The notes: generated by a model not told the origin, from the sequence alone. A stretch of 64,000 nt of DNA from Acinetobacter sp. CFCC 10889 (GCF_003268395.1 NZ_LQXQ01000003.1:86004-150003); one strand, 5' to 3'. Shown: positions 8,825 through 18,297, counted from the stretch's first letter. Program-made: numbers and translations.

Positions 8825-9271
8825 TTATCCAAGTTGGATTAATTCAATTGGTGAATTATGAGAAGGTGTTGCGCCATTGGAACGATTCAAAACATCAGCA
8901 ACAGTATATTGATCTAATATTTGATAAAACTGTTCAACAGCCTGATCTAAAATGCCTTTTAATCCGCAATTGCTGCGTAGAACACAAGGTGGAGTATTGC
9001 ATTCTACGATTGGAACTTCGCCTTGTAAAATACGCACCATCGCACCGAGTTTTAAAGTGTGTACATTAGGATTTAAACGAATGCCTCCACCTTTACCACG
9101 AGTGGTGATGAGCCAATCTTTTTTTGCCATGAAATGTACAATTTTGACCAAATGGTTTTCTGAAACGTGCAGGTCTTTAGCAATTTCCGCAATGGTATAC
9201 GGTGTCTCTCGAGGTCTTGCTGTGTATAAGACGAGACGGAGTGCATAATCCGTAAATTTATTTAACTGCAT
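8825..9271 (-). CDS. nsrR: Rrf2-family NO-sensing repressor, NsrR-type
   Basis: 148 residues. It has an N-terminal winged helix (LNKFTDYALRLVLYTA, IAEIAKDLHVSENHLVKIVH) and three cysteines spaced C-x4-C-x5-C (ECNTPPCVLRSNC), the pattern that holds the Fe-S cluster in NsrR. NsrR represses NO-detoxification genes and is released when NO destroys the cluster. The next gene downstream of a 207-bp gap is a degraded flavohaemoglobin, the classic NsrR target, and a strong NsrR-like palindrome lies in that gene's promoter. The start at 9271 opens directly into the conserved MQLNKFTDYAL. IscR is less likely because of the cysteine spacing and context. Confidence 0.85.
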   Translation of the reverse strand: MQLNKFTDYALRLVLYTARPRETPYTIAEIAKDLHVSENHLVKIVHFMAKKDWLITTRGKGGGIRLNPNVHTLKLGAMVRILQGEVPIVECNTPPCVLRSNCGLKGILDQAVEQFYQILDQYTVADVLNRSNGATPSHNSPIELIQLG

Positions 9272-9431
9272 AGTACTTTCGGTTGCTAAATTTAAAACTA
9301 TGTTAACGTGAAATTTGTTGAAAGCAAAAGAATCTGAAAATAAATCCGACTGAATTTATCGGCTATAAAACTTGATTAAAAATAGATTGTTGAAAGAAAA
9401 CTTGAAAAGTATCAGAGTTTTTGAATGAAGC

Positions 9432-9460
9432 AAATAGGTCAAACATAGTCTGACCTATTT
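9432..9460. terminator. Hairpin after hmp remnant
   Basis: Perfect 10-bp stem AAATAGGTCA/TGACCTATTT with a 9-nt loop, 19 nt past the ancestral hmp-remnant stop. There is no strong T tract on either side, so it is a weak terminator candidate. Confidence 0.4.
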
Positions 9461-9478
9461 AAGTATATTGAGTCAGCA

Positions 9479-10242
9479 TTAGCCTTTTAATGGTGCAGTC
9501 ACTTGTACTGTGTCACCGATGTTGTAATTTTCCAGTAAAATATTAGCAACAGAATATTCAGTCGCAGTTTCTACAGGTTTTACTTCAATTTGATATTCAG
9601 CATCGTTTTGTGCTGCTGCAAAGTAAACTGTTGTGGTTGTTGGATGCTGTGATTTGGCACTTGTACTTTGACTGAAATGTATTGACTCGCTTCAGCAGCA
9701 GGAATGCCATTGCCATCTTTGGCTTTTAAAGTGAATTTTTTACCGATTTCTGTTGTTTCTACTGCTGTAATTTCAAATTCACGCCAGCCAGCCCAACCGC
9801 CATTTTGTGTTGCTAAGCCATCATATTTGGCTTTTTCAACATTAATCAAAATATCTGCCAGTTGTAAGTATGCTTCTTTCCATGCAGCGATTAGGTCTGA
9901 TTCAAAAGGAACATTTAAAACTTCACTGATTGAGTGTAAAAGGTTTTCCCCGACAATTGCATATTGATCTGCTTGAATATTTAAGCTGACATGTTTTGTT
10001 GTAATGTGTTCAATTGCTTTAGCTAAAACGCTTGGGTTTTCGATATTTTCTGCATAAGCCAAAACTGCCGCAGCAAGCGCACGTGGTTGGCGACCACTGC
10101 TTTGATGATCCATGTTAAATACATTTTTCAGATCAGGATTGTTGGTCAGCATGCGGTTATAAAAATATTGAGTCAATGCAACGCCATTTTCACGAAGCAC
10201 AGGTACAGTAGATTTTACGAGTTCGATATGTTGTGGTGTCAT
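9479..10242 (-). pseudogene. hmp: Flavohaemoglobin remnant (hmp), frameshifted and truncated
   Basis: Full Hmp is about 400 residues: globin, FAD and NAD(P)H domains, converting NO to nitrate. Here the globin domain is complete (from MTPQHIELVKS; proximal-His region about residue 83) and the FAD domain begins (GWREFEI, QPQQFTL). The reading frame is then lost near 9611-9622; reading on in frame would stop at 9580. Shifting frame recovers Hmp-like sequence (YQIEVKPVE, ENYNIGDTVQVTAP) that itself ends at a TAA at 9479-9481, about where the FAD domain should continue. The NAD domain is missing. The span of 764 nt is not a multiple of three. An expressed 220-residue globin-only product is possible. 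The ribosome site (AAGG) and promoter are intact. Confidence 0.8.
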
Positions 10243-10268
10243 GGCTAGACCTTTTTATCTGGCTTTAT

Positions 10269-10291
10269 AAGATATATTTAAAATACATCTT
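10269..10291. promoter_or_regulatory. NsrR operator
   Basis: A 23-bp palindrome with 11-bp arms around one central base, AAGATATATTT and AAATACATCTT, where the arms match at 10 of 11 positions. It agrees with the known NsrR site form (AAGATGNATTT-N-AAATNCATCTT). It overlaps the -10 box of the hmp promoter, as expected for a repressor site. Confidence 0.8.
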
Positions 10292-10308
10292 TAATATTTA
10301 AATTGCAA
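10280..10308 (-). promoter_or_regulatory. Promoter of hmp remnant
   Basis: On the minus strand TTGCAA (10308-10303), 17 bp, then TATTTT (10285-10280). The -10 box lies inside the NsrR palindrome. Confidence 0.6.
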
Positions 10309-10331
10309 GCCTCTTTAAAATAAAAACCATG

Positions 10332-10364
10332 AAAAAAATAAGGAATAATAAATTATTCCTTATT
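10332..10364 (-). terminator. Terminator of DUF853 gene
   Basis: Near-continuous inverted repeat AATAAGGAATAAT/ATTATTCCTTATT (10337-10364) followed on the minus strand by seven T. Confidence 0.75.
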
Positions 10365-10395
10365 TAATCGTACTTTATATCTCAAAAGTGTGAAT

Positions 10396-11979
10396 TTATT
10401 TTCCACCAAATAGAGAGCCTAGCAAACCACGTACAATTTTCTGACCTGTGCTGCCACCTAAACTACGTGCTGCACTTTTAGCAAAAGTTCCCACAATATC
10501 TTGGGTTATTTTTTCACGTTGTTTTGCAGCACGTTCTGCTTCCTTTTGTTGTTCTTTGGCAAGGCGCTCTTGTTCTTTGGCTTGTTGTTTTTCTATGGCT
10601 TCCTGTTGTTTGAGTTGTTGCTTAGTGATTTCCTCAAGTTGTTTTGCTTGCTGTGCTGCGAGTTCAAATGCAATTTTTTCTTGTGCTTGATTTGCAACTT
10701 TACGCTGTAGCATTTCATAAGCACTGTCACGATCGACTTCAGTGTCATAGACGCCTGCGACAATACTTTGTGTCATGAGTGCTTTGCGTTCATCGAGTGT
10801 GATTGGGCTAAAAGCAGAGTAGGGCGGCATGACCATACCACGTTCAACCACTTGAGGTGTGCCTTGCTCATCTAAGCAGCTAATGAGGGCTTCACCGACA
10901 GCGAGCTCGGTAATGGCTTGGTCAACTTTAAACTCTGGATTAGCACGAAAAGTATCAGCAGCAGTTTTTACTGCTTTTTGATCTTTTGGGGTGAATGCAC
11001 GTAATGCATGTTGTACACGATTGCCTAATTGTCCAAGTACATCTTCGGGAATGTCTAGTGGACTTTGACTAATAAAATAAATTCCCACCCCTTTAGAACG
11101 AATCAAGCGCACGACTTGCTGAATTTTTTCTTGTAATGCGGGACTTGCATTATTAAATAATAAATGCGCCTCATCAAAGAAAAATACCAGTTTTGGCTTA
11201 TCCATGTCACCGACTTTAGGTAATTTTTCAAATAACTCAGATAGCATCCAAAGTAAGAATGTGGCATAGAGTTTTGGGGTATTCATCAATTTATCAGCAG
11301 CGAGTAAATTGATATAACCATGCCCATGAGTATCGGTTTGGATAAAATCCATAATGTCTAAACTGGGTTCGCCAAAGAAACGCTCTCCGCCTTGATCACC
11401 AAGTGCCAATAAATTACGTTGAATCGCACCGAGACTGGCTGGAGATAAGTTGCCATATTCTGCTTTTAAATCAGCTGCATTTTCACTGACATAAGTCAGC
11501 ATCGCTTTGAGGTCTTTAAAGTCGATGAGGAGTAAACCTTGGTCATCAGCGACACGAAATACTGCAGATAACACACCTTCTTGCGTTTCATTTAAATTTA
11601 ACATCTGTGCAAGGAGTAAAGGACCGATTTCAGAAACAGTTGTACGAATCGGATGACCTTGCTCACCAAATAAATCCCAAAAAATCGTAGGTGATGCTGT
11701 AAAGGTAATACTGTCAACTCCTAAGCTTTTGATACGCTCATCAAACTTGGGGTTACTTGCACCTGCTTTTGCGATACTGGATACGTCACCTTTAGCATCG
11801 GCGAGGAGGACGGGTACACCAATTCGGGAAAAGCTTTCGGCGAGGACTTTGAGGGTGATCGTTTTTCCTGTACCTGTTGCGCCTGCGATCAGTCCGTGAC
11901 GGTTGGCAAATTGAGAATGTAAAACGATGTCTTGTGTTGTATCAGATGTTTTTTTTGCAATGACGATTGGTGTTGCCAT
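10396..11979 (-). CDS. HerA-like ATPase, DUF853 (YjgR-type)
   Basis: 527 residues. A P-loop ATPase of the HerA/FtsK class. Walker A is GATGTGKT (33-40), Walker B is in [12 protein letters not shown], and a sensor/arginine region [20 protein letters not shown] follows. Family members (YjgR of E. coli) are of unknown function; HerA relatives translocate DNA. The last 100 residues form a long Gln/Lys/Glu-rich coiled coil ([20 protein letters not shown] and on), then a glycine-rich end. There is no NurA nuclease next to it, which argues against a classic HerA-NurA repair pair. It is a single-gene unit with its own terminator. Confidence 0.85.
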   Translation of the reverse strand: MATPIVIAKKTSDTTQDIVLHSQFANRHGLIAGATGTGKTITLKVLAESFSRIGVPVLLADAKGDVSSIAKAGASNPKFDERIKSLGVDSITFTASPTIFWDLFGEQGHPIRTTVSEIGPLLLAQMLNLNETQEGVLSAVFRVADDQGLLLIDFKDLKAMLTYVSENAADLKAEYGNLSPASLGAIQRNLLALGDQGGERFFGEPSLDIMDFIQTDTHGHGYINLLAADKLMNTPKLYATFLLWMLSELFEKLPKVGDMDKPKLVFFFDEAHLLFNNASPALQEKIQQVVRLIRSKGVGIYFISQSPLDIPEDVLGQLGNRVQHALRAFTPKDQKAVKTAADTFRANPEFKVDQAITELAVGEALISCLDEQGTPQVVERGMVMPPYSAFSPITLDERKALMTQSIVAGVYDTEVDRDSAYEMLQRKVANQAQEKIAFELAAQQAKQLEEITKQQLKQQEAIEKQQAKEQERLAKEQQKEAERAAKQREKITQDIVGTFAKSAARSLGGSTGQKIVRGLLGSLFGGK

Positions 11980-12450
11980 AAATGAACCTATTTCTGATCT
12001 AAAATTTTGGAATTATTACTTTAATTTTTAGCATAGAAAGAAGCTGTTGTGCTTAAATTTTATCTATTTTTACAATACAGAGATAAATATATTAAGTGTT
12101 GATTTAAATAAAGTATAAAAGTGAAATTTAGCATAAAAAAGTAACTTATTTGTGAGTAAAAAATAGTAAGTTAGGAGTGATATTGTGATAAATATATTAG
12201 AATATGTGAAATTAGTTTGATTAATACTTAAATAAAAAAAATATTGATGGAATAAGTCTAAAAAATAATTTTAAAGATTTCAAATGTTAATTTTAAAGTG
12301 TAATAGGATGCGATTGTATTTTTTTTAATCCATTGTAAAATGATCATAACTATAATTTAGTTTAGCTTTCAATAGCTTATATTGTTTTAGCTTTATTAAA
12401 CAATATTCATTTTATTTTTCACATTATAGTTCAAAGAAAAGAGAAACAAT
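11980..12450. other. Long AT-rich divergent intergenic region
   Basis: 471 bp with no ORF, between the divergent DUF853 and VWA-lipoprotein genes. It contains a perfect 9-bp inverted repeat (ATATTGTTT/AAACAATAT, 12379-12406, 10-nt spacer) 45 bp upstream of the VWA start, and a TATAGT hexamer at about 12425-12430 that could be its -10 box. No credible -35 was seen. Confidence 0.5.
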
Positions 12451-14145
12451 ATGCTTATTCAAAAACAACTTCTTGCTTTATTGGTTGGCTCATCAATGTT
12501 GTTAACCGCATGTGGTGGTGATTCAAATGATTCTGAATCAACAACTCCAAAGCCTACTGAACCAAAACCAACAGAACCAAAACCAACAGAACCAAAGCCT
12601 ACTGAACCAAAACCGACTGAAGTTACTGTTCAAACTGAAGCGACTTTAATTAGTGAAAAAGCGAATATCGCAGTGTTTGGTAAAGTGGATAAGAAGAATT
12701 TTTCTGAAACTTCATTAAGTACTGGAAATGGTGTTTTGCTTTTAGATGATGCTCAATTGAATTCTGTTGGTTTTGCATTAGATTTGAAAGAAAAAGCAAC
12801 GGATCTTAGTGTATTTTCAGCAGCACAACTTAATAATTATATGAAATTGTTGAAAGATAATGGTGCGATCGTCAATGTTTTAGTGAATAAAACATCGCAA
12901 AACCCGCAAGGTAATGTTGTTAATGTAACACTTGATGTGGACTTTAAGAATGCTGAAAACTTAAATCGTGTACGTGAAATTTTATTACTTTCTTTAAATC
13001 AGGGTAAATCAATTGCACTACCTACAACAGTAACAGCAAAAGACACAAAGCAGCGCTTAAACCTTGCTTTTTGGGTGGCGAATGGTACTGGGTTTGTATG
13101 GGGAAATACCTATGCAGCGAGTCAAGCAGGTACAATTGAAAAACAATATGGAGATTTAAATATTGCTAGTGCTTTAACTAGTAATGTGAAATTAGAAATT
13201 AAAACTGTGACTAATAGTTTTACTCAAAATGCTAAAGGTTCAAATGCAGTTGATATTTTATGGAATATTGATTCTTCAGGCTCAATGTCTGAGGAGCAAA
13301 AAAATCTCGCAAATGGAGCTTCACAATTTTTTACTGCTTTAAATAAGGCGGGTGTGGATTACCGTTTGGCGGTCAATACGCAGGATGGAGGAGAGTGTAA
13401 AAGTTTAAGAACCTTAAGTGATAAGAAGTCTGTATTTATTGACCGAACTACTGCAAATGCAGAGGAAGAATGGAAAAAACTTGCTCAACCTGGTACATGG
13501 GATTCTGCAACAGAGACGGGCTTTTACTGTGTGCGTGAAGCGGATTTGACAAGTTTTGATCGTCCAAATGCAAAAAACTTAGTTGTTTTTGTATCTGATG
13601 AGCCAGAAAATGAAACTGTACAGCAGACAAGACCTTCAGGTGCTTCAGGTTATAAGGTTCGTAACTTTACAGATTATAAAAACTACTTCTTGAAAACTGG
13701 TGCGACTTATTTCTCTATTGTGGGTACAGCAGATGTTATCCGTAATACATTTGAAGATAATAACTTGAGTTATCAGGATAAAAACTGGGACTGTAAAGGG
13801 GAGGGTGGCTCTGCGGCAGGAGGAGCACATTTTAAAGAAATTTCACGTGTAACAGGTGGTAGTTTTGCTTCGATTTGTTCAAATGCAAGCAGTTGGGGGG
13901 TGATGTTTAATGAAATTATTAAGTCCGCATCAGGTTTGGCAAGTAGCTTCACATTGACACAACTTCCAATTCCATCGACTGTGACAGTGAAAGTTGCAGG
14001 TAAGGAAATACAACGTGATCTAGCTCATCAAAATGGGTTTGATTTGGTTTATAGTGCGACAGATGTGACTGTAGTGTTTTATGGCGCAGCATTACCAACG
14101 GCAAATCAAAAAGTGGATGTAAGTTATAAATATTTGAAAAAATAA
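12451..14145 (+). CDS. VWA-domain lipoprotein with KPTEP repeats
   Basis: 564 residues. The signal peptide ends in a lipobox (LLTAC, Cys about 21), so the protein is lipid-anchored and probably on the outer membrane. A low-complexity linker of about five KPTEP repeats (encoded at about 12549-12622) follows. The central region has a von Willebrand A-type MIDAS signature, D274-S-S276-G-S278 (IDSSGSMS), suited to binding a divalent metal and a protein ligand. Several cysteines (GGECKS, GFYCVRE, NWDCKG, SICSN) suggest disulfides in an exported fold. The C-terminal region is beta-rich. Ligand unknown. The ribosome site AAGAGAAA lies 6 nt before the ATG. It stands alone after a long AT-rich upstream region. 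Confidence 0.8.
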   Translation: MLIQKQLLALLVGSSMLLTACGGDSNDSESTTPKPTEPKPTEPKPTEPKPTEPKPTEVTVQTEATLISEKANIAVFGKVDKKNFSETSLSTGNGVLLLDDAQLNSVGFALDLKEKATDLSVFSAAQLNNYMKLLKDNGAIVNVLVNKTSQNPQGNVVNVTLDVDFKNAENLNRVREILLLSLNQGKSIALPTTVTAKDTKQRLNLAFWVANGTGFVWGNTYAASQAGTIEKQYGDLNIASALTSNVKLEIKTVTNSFTQNAKGSNAVDILWNIDSSGSMSEEQKNLANGASQFFTALNKAGVDYRLAVNTQDGGECKSLRTLSDKKSVFIDRTTANAEEEWKKLAQPGTWDSATETGFYCVREADLTSFDRPNAKNLVVFVSDEPENETVQQTRPSGASGYKVRNFTDYKNYFLKTGATYFSIVGTADVIRNTFEDNNLSYQDKNWDCKGEGGSAAGGAHFKEISRVTGGSFASICSNASSWGVMFNEIIKSASGLASSFTLTQLPIPSTVTVKVAGKEIQRDLAHQNGFDLVYSATDVTVVFYGAALPTANQKVDVSYKYLKK

Positions 14146-14227
14146 CAATAGGCTTAATGAGTTAATGCTGATTAGTTGGGATAAATGACAGAATAAACTC
14201 CTAAAATCTTCCCTTTCTGTGAAACTA

Positions 14228-14256
14228 GTTTCTCATCTTTGAAAAAGGTGAGAAAC
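14228..14256. terminator. Hairpin between convergent genes
   Basis: 13-bp stem with one G-U pair (14228-14240 with 14244-14256), 3-nt loop, between the convergent VWA and metC-type genes. No adjoining T tract, so termination is not certain. Confidence 0.4.
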
Positions 14257-14319
14257 ATGTTCTGAAAGAGGATTTAAAAAACTTAACTTACAGGCATTAC
14301 TCAATGAGCTTGTTTTTAC

Positions 14320-15510
14320 TTATTTTTCGATAAATTTTAAAGCTTGTTGAAGATCTGCGATTAAATCATCTGCATTTTCCAGACCAATACAAAAGCGAAC
14401 CAATATACCTTGTTGTAAGTGTGAATGTTCTAATTGACGCATGTCTTTTAAGTTGTAGAGCATAACCAAACTTACAGGACCACCCCAGCTAAAACCGAGT
14501 TTAAACAATGTTAAAGCATCACAGAATTGACGAATTGCAGTCATGTCATATTCAGGTTTAAAGATCACACTGACTAGACCTGCACTTTGTTCAGTCTGAC
14601 AAGTTTCTTTCCAAAAAGTGTGACTAATATTGTCAGGATCGGCAGGGTGGAGCACTTGAGCGAAAATATCTTGTGTTTTTAACCATGTTAAAAGTTTTAA
14701 AGCTGTTTCAGCTTGACGTTCATAGCGAATTTGCATCGAAGATAAACTACGTTGCACTTGCGCAGCATCATCCCCTGAAATGGCAATCCCTTGAATGGCA
14801 TGCATGCGAAAAAGTTTGTGATGTAGATTTTTATCTTGTGTCACCACAGATCCCATCAAAATATCACCACCACCACTTGGATATTTGGTGAGTGCGTGTA
14901 CAGTGAGGTCAACACTTAAATGTTGATCCGAAAAATCAAAAGCATTAAACGCAAGTCCTGCACCCCATGTATTATCGAGTGCTGTGAGTATATGATTAGC
15001 TTTGGCTTTTTTGACCAGATTGATCAAGTCTGGAAATTCTAAAGTGACAGAACCAGCTGCTTCTAACCACAGTAATTTGGCTTTTTCTGAAGGTTGAAAG
15101 CTTTCAACATCAATTGCGTTATACACCTTAACTGTGATGCCATAACGTGATTCTAAATTGCGCAAATGCTCCATATTAGGACCATATATATTGTCAGCAA
15201 CCCAAACTTCATCTCCATGTGCTAAAAAACAAGCATTCACTAAATTTATGGCAGACAAACCACTTGGTGCAAGTAAGCAATAATTACCGCCCTCAATCTG
15301 CGCAATATTATCCCCTAGAGTAAAGGTTGTTGGTGTTCCATGCGTACCATAGCTATAGTCATACGCATCCGTCCAATGTCGATCAAATAATGCTGCTGTA
15401 TTGTTAAAAATAATTGTGGATGCACGATAAATCGGAGGTTGGATTGTGTTGATCAATTGTGGCGCTTTACGTTCAGCGTGAATCAAAGCAGTTTGTGGAT
15501 GAAGTTTCAC
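14320..15510 (-). CDS. metC: Cystathionine beta-lyase-type PLP enzyme
   Basis: About 396 residues. It belongs to the Cys/Met metabolism PLP-dependent family (fold type I). The PLP lysine is in HALTKYPSGGGDIL; the cofactor-phosphate region is APSGLSAI, and the DNTW block binds the pyridine ring nitrogen. MetC cleaves cystathionine to homocysteine, pyruvate and ammonia. The residues YSYGTHGTPT and FSWGGPVSL favour MetC over MetB/MetZ. I chose the GTG at 15510 because it opens at KLHPQTALIHAERK, the usual MetC N-terminus; the frame stays open to a TTG at 15549. The promoter lies in a 140-bp gap shared with the divergent amidotransferase gene. Confidence 0.82.
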   Translation of the reverse strand: MKLHPQTALIHAERKAPQLINTIQPPIYRASTIIFNNTAALFDRHWTDAYDYSYGTHGTPTTFTLGDNIAQIEGGNYCLLAPSGLSAINLVNACFLAHGDEVWVADNIYGPNMEHLRNLESRYGITVKVYNAIDVESFQPSEKAKLLWLEAAGSVTLEFPDLINLVKKAKANHILTALDNTWGAGLAFNAFDFSDQHLSVDLTVHALTKYPSGGGDILMGSVVTQDKNLHHKLFRMHAIQGIAISGDDAAQVQRSLSSMQIRYERQAETALKLLTWLKTQDIFAQVLHPADPDNISHTFWKETCQTEQSAGLVSVIFKPEYDMTAIRQFCDALTLFKLGFSWGGPVSLVMLYNLKDMRQLEHSHLQQGILVRFCIGLENADDLIADLQQALKFIEK

Positions 15511-15652
15511 AACAAGGCTCAAAGTATTAATAAAAGATGATTCAAGCAAAACATAGAAAATCTTTGCCGCAAAGTTTTAAAATGTGAATATTTATAAATT
15601 AAAAAGAATTTGGCTTCATTTTTGCTTAATTAAAATCATGATCAAGGACATT

Positions 15653-16414
15653 ATGATAAAAATGGTGCCGTATATGAAAAAATTAAAAGTACATTATTTT
15701 AGACATATCGCAGGTGAAGATTTTGGTGCGTGCTATGACTATTTAAAATCCTTAAATGCGCATATTACAGCAACAGAATTTTATGCCTTACCTAAAGACT
15801 TTGCCTTAGATATAGAGGCTTTACCCCAAGTCGATGATGTTGATTTACTCATTATTATGGGAGGGGAAATGAGTGTGAATGATGAGGCGAATTATCCATG
15901 GTTGAAAATAGAAAAACGTTGGATTCGCCGTTACTTAGCCACTGAAAAACCGGCAATAGGATTATGTTTAGGTGGTCAACTTATTGCCAATGCTTTAGGT
16001 GCAAATGTCTATCGTAATCAGATGCAAGAGCTGGGTTGGACAACAGTTTATAGAAGTACAGCTGTACCAGAGTTTTGTTTTCAGTTACCTGAGATGATGC
16101 AAGTTATGCAATGGCACAGTGAAACCTTTGATATCCCAAAAGGCGCGGTGCGCTTGGCTGAGAATGAAATTTGTAGCAATCAGATGTATCAAATTGGCAA
16201 AAATGTCTTAGGTTTTCAATTTCATCCTGAGATTACGCCACAAAATTTAGAGGTTTTTATTGAGCACGAAGAAGATCAGCAAGTTTTTTATGGAAATTAT
16301 GTACAGTCCTTAAAAAGCTTAAAAGCATCAGCAAAAAATGATTTTATGGTGGGGAATCAAATATTAAATCGAGCAATTGATTATGTGTTGAAATATGAAA
16401 AAAGAGTGGCTTAA
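15653..16414 (+). CDS. Class I glutamine amidotransferase-like protein
   Basis: 253 residues from the ATG at 15653, which has AAGGA 4 nt upstream; ATG at 15674 (MKKLKVHYF) is also possible. The GATase-1 triad is visible: nucleophile elbow GLCLGGQ (Cys), and HPE in FQFHPEI. It lacks a fused synthetase domain and so resembles the stand-alone GMP synthase-like or gamma-glutamyl-hydrolase-like group. The partner and substrate are unknown. It lies just upstream of the ribosomal block but has a separate promoter between it and rpsJ. Confidence 0.8.
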   Translation: MIKMVPYMKKLKVHYFRHIAGEDFGACYDYLKSLNAHITATEFYALPKDFALDIEALPQVDDVDLLIIMGGEMSVNDEANYPWLKIEKRWIRRYLATEKPAIGLCLGGQLIANALGANVYRNQMQELGWTTVYRSTAVPEFCFQLPEMMQVMQWHSETFDIPKGAVRLAENEICSNQMYQIGKNVLGFQFHPEITPQNLEVFIEHEEDQQVFYGNYVQSLKSLKASAKNDFMVGNQILNRAIDYVLKYEKRVA

Positions 16415-16472
16415 AAATAATCGGTTTAATTTTGAGAGAGATTTAAAAATAATTAAAAAATGCGAAATACAT

Positions 16473-16501
16473 TTGCTTAACTGTTAAACAATCGTTATAA
16501 T
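16473..16501 (+). promoter_or_regulatory. Promoter of the S10 operon
   Basis: TTGCTT, 17 bp, perfect TATAAT (16496-16501). It lies 172 bp upstream of rpsJ, leaving a transcribed leader of about 165 nt. Confidence 0.75.
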
Positions 16502-16506
16502 GGGCG

Positions 16507-16547
16507 ACCCTTCGATATGAAGGGTTGGATAACAAATGAAGTTGTCC
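16507..16547 (+). promoter_or_regulatory. Structured S10 leader RNA
   Basis: Two hairpins follow the predicted start point: ACCCTTC/GAAGGGT (16507-16525) and GGATAAC/GTTGTCC (16527-16547). In E. coli the S10 leader binds L4 for autoregulation; whether this leader does the same is not shown by the sequence. Confidence 0.45.
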
Positions 16548-16673
16548 AGATCGTTACAGTCGTGGCATCGATCATGACCTTAGTGATTTTCACTGCTCTT
16601 GACACTTGCCTATTTAGTGGGGTGAGATGCGTCAGGAGTGATTCTTTATATATTTGGCTTGGAGTTAACTGGT

Positions 16674-16985
16674 ATGTCTAACCAGAGAATTCGTATCCGT
16701 CTTAAGTCTTTTGATCATCGTTTAATTGATCAATCTTCTCAAGAGATCGTAGAAACAGCAAAACGTACTGGTGCACAAGTTTGTGGTCCTATTCCGATGC
16801 CTACACGCATCGAGCGTTTTAACGTTTTAACATCACCACACGTTAATAAAGATGCGCGTGACCAATACGAGATCCGCACTTACAAACGTTTGATCGACAT
16901 CGTTCAACCTACAGACAAAACTGTAGATGCGTTGATGAAGTTGGATCTTGCAGCTGGTGTTGATGTTCAGATCGCATTGGGTTAA
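16674..16985 (+). CDS. rpsJ: 30S ribosomal protein S10
   Basis: 103 residues starting at [16 protein letters not shown], the standard S10 N-terminus; GGAG lies 8 nt upstream. S10 sits in the head of the 30S subunit and also acts in antitermination as NusE. It is the first gene of the S10 block and is followed by a terminator-like hairpin before rplC, which could let S10 be made separately. Confidence 0.97.
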   Translation: MSNQRIRIRLKSFDHRLIDQSSQEIVETAKRTGAQVCGPIPMPTRIERFNVLTSPHVNKDARDQYEIRTYKRLIDIVQPTDKTVDALMKLDLAAGVDVQIALG

Positions 16986-16991
16986 GGCTTT

Positions 16992-17030
16992 CGGTTAATT
17001 AACGCTCTAAGTTAATTAGGCCGCTTTTTT
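16992..17030 (+). terminator. Terminator-like hairpin between rpsJ and rplC
   Basis: Stem TTAATTAAC/GTTAATTAG (16995-17003 with 17011-17019) extended by CGG/CCG after a 1-nt bulge, loop of 7, then C and six T (17025-17030). It has the form of an intrinsic terminator and ends just before the rplC ribosome site. It may be a partial terminator or attenuator inside the operon. Confidence 0.6.
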
Positions 17031-17044
17031 AGAGGTTTATGCAC

Positions 17045-17683
17045 ATGGCTATTGGTTTAGTCGGTCGCAAGTGCGGTATGACACGTATCTTTACAGATGC
17101 TGGTGTTTCTGTACCTGTAACAGTGATTGAGGTTGATCCTAACCGTATCACTCAAATCAAAACGCTTGAAACTGATGGTTATCAAGCGATTCAAATCACT
17201 ACTGGTGAACGTCGCGAATCTCGCGTAACTAACGCTCAGAAAGGTCACTTCGCTAAAGCGGGTGTTGCTGCTGGTCGTTTAGTTCAAGAATTCCGTGCTA
17301 CAGAAGCTGATCTTGAAGGTCGTGAAGTTGGTGGTGCTCTTACCGTTGAATTATTTACAGTAGGTCAAATTGTTGACGTAACTGGTACTTCTAAAGGTAA
17401 AGGTTTCCAAGGTGGTGTTAAGCGTTGGAACTTCCGTACGCAAGATGCTACTCACGGTAACTCTGTTTCTCACCGTGTTTTGGGTTCTACTGGTCAAAAC
17501 CAGACTCCTGGTCGCGTATTCAAAGGCAAAAAAATGGCTGGCCATTTAGGTGCTGAACGCGTAACTACACAGGGTCTTGAAATCGTTGCTATCGACGTTG
17601 AACGTTCAGTTCTTGTTGTTAAAGGTGCGGTTCCTGGTGCTACTGGTGGTGACGTAACTGTACGTCCTACGATCAAGGCCTGA
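17045..17683 (+). CDS. rplC: 50S ribosomal protein L3
   Basis: 212 residues ([19 protein letters not shown]). L3 binds 23S rRNA early in 50S assembly and reaches toward the peptidyl transferase centre; the internal loop with [17 protein letters not shown] is the usual extension. The ATG at 17045 is chosen over 17039 because AGAGG is then 9 nt away instead of 3. Confidence 0.97.
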   Translation: MAIGLVGRKCGMTRIFTDAGVSVPVTVIEVDPNRITQIKTLETDGYQAIQITTGERRESRVTNAQKGHFAKAGVAAGRLVQEFRATEADLEGREVGGALTVELFTVGQIVDVTGTSKGKGFQGGVKRWNFRTQDATHGNSVSHRVLGSTGQNQTPGRVFKGKKMAGHLGAERVTTQGLEIVAIDVERSVLVVKGAVPGATGGDVTVRPTIKA

Positions 17684-17694
17684 GGGGAAATATT

Positions 17695-18297
17695 GTGAAT
17701 TTAAAAACTGTTTCCGGCTCTGCTGTTGAATTGTCAGAAGTTGCGTTTGGTCGTGACTTCAATGAAGCTCTTGTACACCAAGTTGTTACAGCTTATTTAG
17801 CTGGTGGTCGTCAAGGCTCTAAAGCACAAAAATCACGTGCAGACGTTTCTGGCGGTGGTAAAAAACCATTCCGTCAAAAAGGTACTGGCCGCGCTCGTGC
17901 TGGTTCTATTCGTAGCCCAATCTGGGTTGGTGGTGGTAAAACTTTTGCTGCTCGTCCACAAGATTGGTCACAAAAAGTGAACCGTAAAATGTACCGTGGT
18001 GCAATGCAATGTATCTTAGCTGAACTTGTTCGCCAAGATCGTCTTGTATTAGTTGAAGAGTTTGCTGTTGAAGCGCCTAAAACTAAAGAATTGCTTGCAA
18101 AACTTAACGACTTGAACGCTACTCGCGCATTAATCGTTACTGAAGCTGTAGATGAAAATCTATATTTAGCTGCTCGTAACCTTCCACACGTTGATGTGGT
18201 TGATGCTGCTGGAATCGATCCTGTTGGTTTGATCGCGTTCGATAAAGTTGTTATGTCTGTAGCTGCTGCTAAGAAAATTGAGGTAGAACTCGGATGA
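17695..18297 (+). CDS. rplD: 50S ribosomal protein L4
   Basis: 200 residues, GTG start with GAGGGG 8 nt upstream. The long arginine-glycine loop that lines the exit tunnel is visible ([19 protein letters not shown]). In E. coli L4 also represses its own operon. It overlaps rplW by 4 nt (ATGA). Confidence 0.97.
   Translation: MNLKTVSGSAVELSEVAFGRDFNEALVHQVVTAYLAGGRQGSKAQKSRADVSGGGKKPFRQKGTGRARAGSIRSPIWVGGGKTFAARPQDWSQKVNRKMYRGAMQCILAELVRQDRLVLVEEFAVEAPKTKELLAKLNDLNATRALIVTEAVDENLYLAARNLPHVDVVDAAGIDPVGLIAFDKVVMSVAAAKKIEVELG

Noticed and set aside
9580..10242. Intact single-domain globin gene
   Set aside because: The first 180 residues match Hmp and run into the FAD domain; the last 20 are frameshift-derived, so it is treated as a broken hmp.
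13448..13830. Minus-strand ORFs inside the VWA gene
   Set aside because: No ribosome site, and the plus frame carries the lipobox and MIDAS.
16599..16627. TTGACA as the main S10 promoter
   Set aside because: No -10 box at 16-18 bp (GTGAGA); the TTGCTT-17-TATAAT at 16473 is far better.
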